11,919 nucleotides of DNA from Bacteroidota bacterium (GTDB lineage: Bacteria; Bacteroidota; Bacteroidia; Bacteroidales; Prolixibacteraceae): assembly GCA_023488865.1 (NCBI GenBank), contig JAMDDG010000304.1, positions 1 to 11,919 on the forward strand, read 5' to 3'. How positions within the stretch are numbered: the stretch's first letter is position 1; every line of letters starts with the position of its first letter. Positions 1-5,817 of this stretch are shown piece after piece. Under the pieces are notes generated by a model. That model was not told the DNA's origin, did not search any database, and saw nothing but the letters and a program-made list of their open reading frames with translations. The position numbers and the translations under genes were made by a program.

Positions 1-7
1 CCCCTTA

Positions 8-571
8 TTATCTGTTCACATTTACTTTCCGGTCTTTCTCCCCATGGAAAACCCAGGTAGGCACATCTTTCATCGTTTCTACCATATCAGGCCGGCCACC
101 TCCGCACAAGGGCATTATGGCTGCAAAATATTGAGGATATCTTGATGCAAGGCTCCAGGTACCGAAACCGCCTAAACTCATTCCTGTCAGATAAACACGG
201 GAAGCGTCAACATGGTATTTGTTGAGGATTTCGTGGTAGAATGATTCGAACCAGTCGCCGTAAACCCAGTTGCGGTTTGAGGGGCACTGTGGAGAGATAA
301 CAATTGCATCAACCTGCATCCCATGCTCCAGATAATAAGGGGGACCATATCTTTTTAACTTATCCAGGTTGTTTCCCTTGCAGGAACTACCGTGAAGGTA
401 AATAATCAAAGGCCATTCTTTGCCGACAGACTCCTGATACCCGTTGGGCAGGTAAGCCAGATAGGGATACGTTTTAGATTTCTCTTTCTGCTGTTGTGGG
501 TTTGCTCCGTATGTGATCCCTTCAAAAAGAAGAAAACATACCAGAACCAAAGTCAACATTTTTCCAACCAT
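8..571 (-). pseudogene. Secreted alpha/beta hydrolase (predicted peptidase/esterase), probably C-terminally truncated
   Basis: An exported serine hydrolase of the dienelactone-hydrolase/prolyl-oligopeptidase-like group (often annotated predicted peptidase). The fold is visible: oxyanion-hole motif LHGSS, nucleophile elbow GMSLGG with the catalytic Ser, and HGEKD with the acidic triad residue. The protein then stops at VNVNR followed by two consecutive TAA codons, about 7 residues after that Asp. Family members normally continue some 50-70 residues to a catalytic His, so the triad is incomplete and this is probably a broken gene, or an assembly error. I choose the start MVGKML because it gives a clean signal peptide (hydrophobic LTLVLVCFLLF, then GITYGA) and has a -7-like TATTTTTG at 601-608. 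An in-frame ATG at 613 would put an unusual hydrophobic stretch in front. The gene is on the same strand as pyrF, about 180 bp away. The substrate cannot be read from the sequence. Confidence 0.7.
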
Positions 572-600
572 ACCATCAATTTTAAATACAAAAATCCAGA

Positions 601-608
601 CAAAAATA
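601..608 (-). promoter_or_regulatory. Putative -7 element (TATTTTTG) upstream of the hydrolase
   Basis: This matches the Bacteroidetes -7 consensus TAnnTTTG and lies 30 bp upstream of the preferred ATG at 571. No good -33 TTTG is seen 19-21 bp upstream, so it is weak evidence. It would place the transcription start downstream of the alternative ATG at 613, which supports the shorter protein. Confidence 0.3.
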
Positions 609-746
609 AACATTCTCCTAAGAAAAACAGAGGATAAACATTATTTAACGTTCTGTAACGTTTTCATTTTGAACCAGATTATAAAATTGGACTGATTCTT
701 GAAATATAAACTCTTGAAAAAGAGGATTAAAAATAATAATATAAAA

Positions 747-1577
747 TTAAAATAAACCTTTCTCCCGGAGCAAATTTTTCATCTCAATTTGTGTTTCCAA
801 CGCAACTTCTGCAGATTTTTTTGCAAAATCCGGCGCTGTGGAAGCATACAAAATTGCCCGGGAGGAGTTAACCAGTAACCCGCACTGATCATTCATCCCA
901 TATTTTGCCACTTCACTCAGGCTGCCCCCCTGAGCGCCGACGCCTGGAACAAGCAAAAAATGATCCGGGACAATTTTTCGGATACCTCCGAGCTCTTCTG
1001 CTTTGGTAGCGCCGACAACATACATCATTTTCTCCGAATCAGCCCATTGCTGAGAGGTTCGCAATACCTTCTCAAAGAGTTTTTCTCCCTTTTGATCGGC
1101 CATAAACTGAAAATCAAAAGCGCCTTTGTTCGAAGTAAGCGCCAACAGAACCACCCACTTATCAGGATAGCCAAGAAACGGGGTAACGGAATCTTCGCCC
1201 ATGTAAGGCGCGATGGTAACCGCATCAAAATTGTAGGTTTCGAAAAAAGTACGGGCATAAAGGGCCGAAGTATTGCCAATATCACCCCGTTTTGCATCCG
1301 CAATCAGGAAAATATCCGGATATTTTTCGCGGATGTAATGAACTGTTTTTTCCAAACTATTTAAACCCTCCAAGCCATTCGATTCATAAAAAGCCAGATT
1401 TGGTTTAAAGGCAACGGCATAGGGGGCTGTGGCATCGATTATCTTCTGGTTGAAATAGAACAACGGATCGGAAGTATCCAACAGAAAAGAAGGAATTTTC
1501 TTTATATCAGAATCTAATCCCACACAGAGAAATGACTGCTTCTTTTTTATCTGTTCGAAAAGTTGTGTTTTGTTCAT
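747..1577 (-). CDS. pyrF: Orotidine 5'-phosphate decarboxylase, subfamily 2
   Basis: Decarboxylates orotidine 5'-monophosphate to UMP, the last step of de novo pyrimidine synthesis, in the cytoplasm. The 276-residue product is the length expected for the longer type 2 enzyme. Visible landmarks are VGLDSD at residues 19-24, AFKPNLAFYE near 56-65, the catalytic DAKRGDIGNTS at 94-104 (Asp-Lys-Asp network), and the phosphate-binding PGVGAQGG at 211-218. The ATG at 1577 fits the family N-terminus. The gene is co-directional with prfA and purM. From memory, purM-prfA-pyrF is a recurrent Bacteroidetes gene order, and here about 1.7 kb of foreign DNA separates pyrF from prfA. No TAnnTTTG promoter is obvious in the 40 bp upstream, so transcription may come through the inserted bro-like gene. 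Confidence 0.95.
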   Translation of the reverse strand: MNKTQLFEQIKKKQSFLCVGLDSDIKKIPSFLLDTSDPLFYFNQKIIDATAPYAVAFKPNLAFYESNGLEGLNSLEKTVHYIREKYPDIFLIADAKRGDIGNTSALYARTFFETYNFDAVTIAPYMGEDSVTPFLGYPDKWVVLLALTSNKGAFDFQFMADQKGEKLFEKVLRTSQQWADSEKMMYVVGATKAEELGGIRKIVPDHFLLVPGVGAQGGSLSEVAKYGMNDQCGLLVNSSRAILYASTAPDFAKKSAEVALETQIEMKNLLREKGLF

Positions 1578-1597
1578 AATGTGCTAATATGTTAATA

Positions 1598-1618
1598 TGC
1601 TAATTATAAGAATTTTGC
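1598..1618. repeat. 21-bp intergenic repeat, copy 1 (partner at 5723-5743)
   Basis: This AT-rich stretch begins TGCTAATTATAAGAAT and ends in TTGC. It recurs at 5723-5743 with one mismatch (TTTTGC here, TATTGC there). Both copies are intergenic. The 1581-1607 side also has degenerate ATGCTAAT-like units (ATGTGCTAAT, ATGTTAAT, ATGCTAAT). It probably belongs to a dispersed intergenic repeat family; no function is evident. Confidence 0.5.
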
Positions 1619-2457
1619 TATTTTTTCTCCTTACCTTTTTTCAGTTCTTTGCTTTTCTTTGCTTCTGGTAAGTAATTATCGGTGGATACTACTTTTTTTC
1701 CTGTTCTACTTTCAAGTTCTCGCCTAGCATTACCAGCAACGGCACCACCTTGTTTAGCTGCCTTTTTATTTTGAATAAATCCTTTTGGATTCTGTGTCTT
1801 TACAATTTCAGTTGTCGAAGCCTCTCCAAGCATTGAAAAAATTAATTCAAGGTCGGTCATGTGATCACGCAGATTTTGGCTTTTCAGACCTTTGACTTTT
1901 TTATACTCAGAAGGTGTCAAGCCGAAAGTTGCTTTTGAAATCTCTGCTGTGAGTATGGAATATTCTATTTTTTCCTTTACACCTCTGTTTTTCCATTCAT
2001 CTGTCAACTCCTCGCGAATAGCAATGCTTCGCATTCGTTTTTCAATCCAGTCGTCAGGATAACCTTTAAGTTTATAAAGTTCTCTTGTTCGCTGTGCTGC
2101 CAATTCCGGGTTTTCAATTTCATCTAATCTGTCTGAACCCACTTGGGCTAACCAAAGTTTAAAAGGCTCTGCTTTCGGTGAAGGGATGGATTGTATAATA
2201 CGCAAAAGTCCTTTAGCGCTGGCACAATTCAGCTTTTGTTTACCGCCAAGAGTGTCGACCGAAAGGGGGGTGACAAATTGTCCCCACCCTTTGGAGAGTT
2301 CCTCGTCACGCTTACGCATTTTTTTAATGTAATCGCTAGGGTTGGGTGTGTCGGTCAACACCTGTATAACATCTGCTACAACGAAATACCATTTTTCGTC
2401 GGTTTCATTCCAAACCGTTCTGATTTGTTTGCTTTCAAATAATTTAATGTTGCTCAT
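1618..2457 (-). CDS. BRO family (Bro-N) / DinD-like antirepressor protein
   Basis: A 279-residue protein with a phage/baculovirus-type Bro-N domain at about residues 3-110 (KLFESKQIRTVWNE, then WYFVVADVIQVLTDTPNPSDYIKKM). Family members act as phage antirepressors or DNA-binding regulators. The C-terminal half carries the LGEASTTEI and AAKQGGAVAGNAR blocks seen in chromosomal Bro-N/DinD-like proteins, and the last residues are strongly Lys-rich. The start codon overlaps the stop of the preceding transposase-tail frame (ATGA at 2454-2457). It ends 40 bp before pyrF on the same strand. It sits with IS debris inside an otherwise conserved housekeeping cluster, which marks it as acquired DNA. No phage structural or integrase genes are visible, so it is a stand-alone cargo gene. 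Its target is unknown. DNA-damage inducibility cannot be judged here. Confidence 0.85.
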   Translation of the reverse strand: MSNIKLFESKQIRTVWNETDEKWYFVVADVIQVLTDTPNPSDYIKKMRKRDEELSKGWGQFVTPLSVDTLGGKQKLNCASAKGLLRIIQSIPSPKAEPFKLWLAQVGSDRLDEIENPELAAQRTRELYKLKGYPDDWIEKRMRSIAIREELTDEWKNRGVKEKIEYSILTAEISKATFGLTPSEYKKVKGLKSQNLRDHMTDLELIFSMLGEASTTEIVKTQNPKGFIQNKKAAKQGGAVAGNARRELESRTGKKVVSTDNYLPEAKKSKELKKGKEKK

Positions 2458-2630
2458 TTTCTTTTTTCTTGAAATTCAAAAATACTCAATTTGCCTGATT
2501 TGAGAAACTCAAAAAAGTTAAGGCCTCTATATTTACATGTTTGTAAAATACTTAACAAAACCAAGTAATCCGCCATTCCATTTTCTTTTAGGCGATTTTT
2601 TGTTAACTTTCTATAATATGAAAAAACTTT
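2454..2630 (-). pseudogene. Probable C-terminal remnant of an IS66-type transposase
   Basis: This frame encodes about 58 residues (from VFSYYRKLTKNRL through LSILQTCKYRGLNFFEFL to the stop). It resembles the extreme C-terminus of IS66-type transposases, which end in a helix carrying a TCK/R-x-RG-x-x-x-x-x-FL pattern. Similarity begins abruptly at about 2630. The frame to its right is only antisense to the IS3 relic, so the 5' part of the transposase is missing. The stop codon abuts the bro-like start, leaving no room for an IS end on that side. The family assignment is from memory of the motif. It could instead be the tail of another transposase or an unrelated gene. Confidence 0.45.
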
Positions 2631-2893
2631 GACTGCATTTACTAACATCCTAAATGACAGGAAGATTAGTATAAGCATGGACGGAAAGGGCCGATGTCTG
2701 GATAACATTTTCGTAGAAAGGCTCTGGCGCAGCGTAAAATATGAGTACATTTATCTCACCAGGCCGGAAAACGGAATTGATTTGTTCAATGGACTCACAG
2801 GATACTTTGAACATTACAATACCACCAGATACCACCAGATACCATCAGGCATTAAACTTTGAAACACCTGAGAAAATTTATTTGGCAGCTTAG
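2629..2893 (+). pseudogene. IS3-family transposase (OrfB) relic, 5'-truncated and frameshifted
   Basis: This is the C-terminal part of an IS3-family DDE transposase (rve core). It reads FTNILNDRKISISMDGKG, then DNIFVERLWRSVKYEYIYL with the last two catalytic acidic positions (D and E of DNIFVERLW), then GYFEHYNTTRY. The frame is broken at 2821-2840, where ACCACCAGAT occurs twice in tandem. Removing one 10-bp copy restores YHQALNFETPEKIYLAA followed by TAG at 2891-2893, a normal IS3 transposase ending. The N-terminal two thirds and the first catalytic Asp are absent: sequence left of about 2628 belongs to a different, oppositely oriented relic. There is no initiation codon of its own. It is non-functional debris, and the frameshift is a clean slippage event. 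Confidence 0.85.
2821..2840. repeat. 10-bp tandem duplication (ACCACCAGAT x2) inside the IS3 relic
   Basis: Two exact adjacent copies of ACCACCAGAT are followed by the related ACCATCAGGC. Deleting one copy restores the transposase reading frame through to a family-typical C-terminus. The duplication is therefore secondary and inactivating. Confidence 0.9.
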
Positions 2894-3262
2894 GGCACGA
2901 TACTATTGAACCGAGAACAACTTTTGAGGAAGTTGTTTCCCGCTTCAACAGTACAACAAAATTATCATCGTTCATTGAAGAAAAAATTACAAAGAAAAAA
3001 ACCACCTTAAAAGCAGCTTTGAGCTGTCTGATTACTGGGTAGCATTATATTTTGTAGTGGCAAACAATAAAGTCGTGTAGTATCTCATTATTTATCAGCA
3101 TGATAAATCAATTTGAAACGTTATCGAAAATTATTTAGAAAAACATTCGGAGTGGTTTCTGTGTTGTATTATTCCGCTTTCGTGTTGATTTCAAAAACAT
3201 CTATTTTTTGTCATCATCGTCAAGGTACAGCGTGTCTTTTACGCTTGCCTGTAACTCATATC
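2894..3262. other. Non-coding interval between the IS3 relic and prfA
   Basis: No convincing gene lies here. The first about 150 bp are probably the 3' non-coding end of the IS3 element, with the right terminus perhaps near TGTCTGATTACTGGGTAGCA (3027-3046), but no left terminus exists in the window to confirm an inverted repeat. An 8-bp perfect inverted repeat AACAACTT/AAGTTGTT lies at 2916-2937. The remainder up to prfA is AT-rich and has stops in all frames, apart from short shadow frames. Confidence 0.4.
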
Positions 3263-4348
3263 TCACAACTCAGTTTCTTTCAGCCTTTCTGCATTCTCTT
3301 CCACACGCAGTTTGTCAATGATTTCACCGATGTCGCCATCCATGATGGCCGGTAAATTATAGAGTGTCAGCCCAATGCGGTGGTCGGTAACACGTCCCTG
3401 CGGATAATTGTAAGTCCTGATTTTGGCAGAACGGTCGCCCGTTGAAACCATGGTTTTACGTTTGGAAGCGATCTCGTCCAGGTATTTTTGGTGCTCCATG
3501 TTGTAGATCCGGGTACGTAATTCGGTCATTGCTTTGGCTAAGTTCTTAATCTGTGATTTTTCATCCTGACAGGTTACCACTATTCCGGTAGGCACGTGCG
3601 TTAACCGGATGGCAGAATAGGTTGTATTGACACTTTGACCGCCGGGACCGGAAGAGCAGTAAGTGTCTTTTCTGATATCGCTGTCTTTCAAGTCAATATC
3701 AAACTCTTCCGCTTCGGGCAACACGGCAACCGTAGAGGCAGAAGTGTGCACCCGGCCCTGCGTTTCGGTTTGCGGAACCCGTTGTACACGGTGAACGCCC
3801 GATTCATATTTCAGGATTCCGTACACATCTTTTCCGGTTATTTTTGCCACCAGCTCCTTATAACCTCCGGATGGCCCTTCGGAGAAATTGGTTACCTCCA
3901 GCTTCCAGCCCACCCGGTCGCAAAACTTGGAGTACATCCGGAAGAGGTCGCCGGCAAAGATGGCAGCCTCGTCCCCACCGGTGCCGCCGCGAATCTCTAA
4001 AATGGCGTTTTTGCTGTCCTCCGGATCGGCAGGAACCAGCAATAACTTGATTTCATCTTCAAAGGCAGTCACCTTTTGGGCGCCTTCTTCCAGCTCTTCC
4101 CTGGCCATTTCGCGCAGATCTTCGTCTGTTTCATTGTCGAGGATCTCTTTGGCTTCCGCAATATTCTGCAAATAGCTGTTGTATCTGTTAAAAGATTGAA
4201 CCAAAGCATCCAGCTGTTTGTACTCCTGGTTAAGCTTGACATAGCGCTTCATGTCTTTCATGATATCCGGATCGGAGATTTGCTGGCTTACCTCGTCAAA
4301 GCGTATTTTGATGCCTTCGTATTTATCGAGTAATGAGTTATCTGACAT
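3263..4348 (-). CDS. prfA: Peptide chain release factor 1 (RF1)
   Basis: Recognises UAA and UAG in the ribosomal A site and triggers peptidyl-tRNA hydrolysis. At 361 residues it has normal RF1 length. GGTGGDEAAIFAGDLFRMY (about 121-139) is the conserved domain 2 block. The codon-recognition tripeptide P-x-T appears as PQT at 192-194 within RVQRVPQTETQGRVHTSA. The catalytic GGQ is at 236-238 (SSGPGGQSVNTT). The P-x-T motif, rather than RF2's SPF, identifies RF1. The gene lies 71 bp downstream of purM on the same strand, probably in one operon. The spacer contains a 19-bp-period direct repeat and no TAnnTTTG promoter, consistent with read-through from purM. Confidence 0.97.
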   Translation of the reverse strand: MSDNSLLDKYEGIKIRFDEVSQQISDPDIMKDMKRYVKLNQEYKQLDALVQSFNRYNSYLQNIAEAKEILDNETDEDLREMAREELEEGAQKVTAFEDEIKLLLVPADPEDSKNAILEIRGGTGGDEAAIFAGDLFRMYSKFCDRVGWKLEVTNFSEGPSGGYKELVAKITGKDVYGILKYESGVHRVQRVPQTETQGRVHTSASTVAVLPEAEEFDIDLKDSDIRKDTYCSSGPGGQSVNTTYSAIRLTHVPTGIVVTCQDEKSQIKNLAKAMTELRTRIYNMEHQKYLDEIASKRKTMVSTGDRSAKIRTYNYPQGRVTDHRIGLTLYNLPAIMDGDIGEIIDKLRVEENAERLKETEL

Positions 4349-4377
4349 ACTATATTTTGGAAATTGAATTAGTGTTG

Positions 4378-4411
4378 AAAAGTGCCTAAAGTGAACTAAA
4401 GTGCCTAAAGT
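4378..4411. repeat. Two-copy direct repeat (19-bp period) in the purM-prfA spacer
   Basis: AAAGTGCCTAAAGT occurs twice, beginning at 4379 and 4398, separated by GAACT. It belongs to the short tandem intergenic repeats common in this phylum. It lies within the 71-bp gap between purM and prfA, so it would be in the shared transcript. No function is apparent. Confidence 0.6.
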
Positions 4412-4419
4412 TGGGGGAG

Positions 4420-5589
4420 CTAATATTCGAAAGTACCCACTTCGCTGCGAATGGTTACTTTCTTGCCGTTAAATGGTTCGACACGCCCAATGATTTGGGC
4501 CTCAATATGAAACGATTGGGAAATGGCAATGATATCAGCGGCTATTTCAGGGTCGACATAGAGCTCAAGCCGGTGACCCATGTTAAAAACCTGGTACATT
4601 TCGTGCCAGTCGGTGCCGCTTTGCTTTTGAATAACCCGGAAGAGCTCCGGAATATCAAAAAGATGGTCTTTGATTACGTGCACATTGTCGACAAAATGAA
4701 GGACTTTGGTCTGGGCGCCACCCGAACAGTGAACCATGCCGTAAATATTTGCGCGAAAGGAGTCTATCACTTTTTTGACAACCGGGGCATAAGTCCGCGT
4801 AGGAGAAAGCACCATTTTACCCGCATCAATTCCGAGGGATTCAATCCGGTCGGTCAGGTGCAAATTCCCTGAATAGACGAGCTCTCCTGGTAGGGCCGGG
4901 TCAAAACTTTCGGGGTATTTTTGGGCCAGGTAGTTGGAAAAAACATCGTGTCTGGCTGAAGTAAGGCCATTACTACCCATCCCGCCGTTGTACTCTTTTT
5001 CGTAGGTAGCCTGGCCGTAGGAAGCAAGTCCAACGATCACGTTTCCGGGTCGGATACGGTCGGCCGAGATCACATCTGAACGCTTCAACCGGCAGGTAAC
5101 CGTCGAATCAACGATGATCGTCCTTACCAGGTCGCCCACATCGGCAGTTTCGCCGCCGGTAGGATAAACGGAGATTCCCAAATCGCGCATTTCGCTGCAA
5201 AACTCTTCAGTACCCTGAATGATGGCCGATACAACTTCTCCTGGGATCAACTGTTTGTTCCTTCCGATGGTGGAGGAAAGCAGAATATTTTCGACTGCCC
5301 CGACGCAAATAAGGTCATCCAGGTTCATCACGACCGCATCCTGTGCAATTCCTTTCCAGACCGAGAGATCGCCGGTCTCTTTCCAATAGAGGTAAGCCAA
5401 AGCAGATTTCGTTCCGGCGCCATCGGCATGCATCACATTGCAATAGAGCGGATCGTCACCCAGAATATCGGGTACAATCTTGCAGAATGCTTTGGGAAAC
5501 AAGCCTTTATCGATGTTCCTGATTGCCTGGTGCACATCTTCTTTGGAGGCAGAAACACCCCGACGCATGTATCTTTGGTTGCTGTTCAT
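4420..5589 (-). CDS. purM: Phosphoribosylformylglycinamidine cyclo-ligase (AIR synthase), Bacteroidetes-type
   Basis: Catalyses ATP-dependent closure of FGAM to aminoimidazole ribonucleotide in de novo purine synthesis. The first residues MNSNQRYMRRGVSASKEDVH, the block HADGAGTKSALAYLY (nucleotide/phosphate-binding DGxGTK), TGGETADVGDLVRT and GMVHCSGGAQTK, plus FNMGHRLELYV near the end, define the AIR synthase (PurM) fold. At 389 residues it is longer than the roughly 345 residues of enterobacterial PurM; this extended form is what I recall from Bacteroidetes. The reading frame is open ten codons further upstream (to 5619), but the family N-terminus and a -7-like TAATTTTG at 5598-5605 favour the ATG at 5589. 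It is the first gene of the purM-prfA(-pyrF) block. Assignment as an AIR-synthase-related paralogue rather than true PurM cannot be fully excluded. Confidence 0.88.
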   Translation of the reverse strand: MNSNQRYMRRGVSASKEDVHQAIRNIDKGLFPKAFCKIVPDILGDDPLYCNVMHADGAGTKSALAYLYWKETGDLSVWKGIAQDAVVMNLDDLICVGAVENILLSSTIGRNKQLIPGEVVSAIIQGTEEFCSEMRDLGISVYPTGGETADVGDLVRTIIVDSTVTCRLKRSDVISADRIRPGNVIVGLASYGQATYEKEYNGGMGSNGLTSARHDVFSNYLAQKYPESFDPALPGELVYSGNLHLTDRIESLGIDAGKMVLSPTRTYAPVVKKVIDSFRANIYGMVHCSGGAQTKVLHFVDNVHVIKDHLFDIPELFRVIQKQSGTDWHEMYQVFNMGHRLELYVDPEIAADIIAISQSFHIEAQIIGRVEPFNGKKVTIRSEVGTFEY

Positions 5590-5597
5590 AACGGGTG

Positions 5598-5605
5598 CAA
5601 AATTA
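5598..5605 (-). promoter_or_regulatory. Putative purM -7 element (TAATTTTG)
   Basis: This matches TAnnTTTG and lies 8 bp upstream of the purM ATG. Initiation about 7 bp downstream of it would give an almost leaderless mRNA. No TTTG is present at the -33 position, which falls just beside the GATATRA heptamer array. It also decides the start: the upstream in-frame start would overlap the promoter. Confidence 0.4.
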
Positions 5606-5629
5606 ATACTTTTTAGCAACCGGCGACGA

Positions 5630-5678
5630 GATATAAGATATGAGATATAAGATATAAGATATAAGATATGAGATATGA
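5630..5678. repeat. Heptamer tandem array, seven GATATRA units
   Basis: Seven contiguous 7-bp units alternate GATATAA and GATATGA (A, G, A, A, A, G, G as the sixth base), ending in GATC. The array starts 25 bp upstream of the putative purM -7 element. A shorter inverted partner array is at 5762-5789, so the two could form a long A+T-rich hairpin or cruciform around the 5679-5761 spacer. Confidence 0.85.
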
Positions 5679-5722
5679 GATCAATGGCAGATAATATGTT
5701 TGTGAGAAATAAGTATACAAAT

Positions 5723-5743
5723 TGCTAATTATAAGAATATTGC
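5723..5743. repeat. 21-bp intergenic repeat, copy 2 (partner at 1598-1618)
   Basis: Same sequence as the pyrF-upstream copy with one mismatch (TGCTAATTATAAGAAT then ATTGC). It lies between the two inverted heptamer arrays in the purM upstream region. Confidence 0.5.
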
Positions 5744-5761
5744 AATTCCAATTCTCGTGTC

Positions 5762-5789
5762 ATATATCTCATATCTTATATCTCATGTC
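5762..5789. repeat. Inverted partner of the heptamer array (TYATATC units)
   Basis: Units ATATATC, TCATATC, TTATATC and TCATGTC are the reverse complement of the GATATRA heptamers at 5630-5678, with one degenerate base in each outer unit. It lies about 30 bp downstream of the PorE-like gene stop (that gene is on the minus strand). It may serve as its transcription terminator or may simply be dispersed repeat DNA. Confidence 0.65.
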
Positions 5790-5817
5790 TATTTCTGCTT
5801 TCCTTGATAAAAAACAA

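Noticed and set aside
960..1364. Plus-strand open frame of 134 codons
   Set aside because: It is antisense to the catalytic core of pyrF and its peptide resembles no protein family; a shadow frame.
2916..2937. 8-bp perfect inverted repeat AACAACTT/AAGTTGTT
   Set aside because: Short and A+T-rich, inside IS3 3' debris; no T-tract or neighbouring functional gene end.
3113..3355. 80-codon plus-strand frame beside prfA
   Set aside because: Low-complexity composition, and its last third is antisense to the prfA end; no start signal or motif.
3635..4000. Plus-strand open frames opposite prfA (also 3844-4050, 3888-4175, 4076-4333)
   Set aside because: All lie antisense to the conserved RF1 gene and have no recognisable motifs.
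5630..5789. CRISPR array
   Set aside because: Units are contiguous heptamers with no unique spacers and no cas genes nearby.
5590..5817. Purine riboswitch upstream of purM
   Set aside because: No conserved aptamer-like pairing is seen; the region is repeat DNA and the likely leader is only a few bases.
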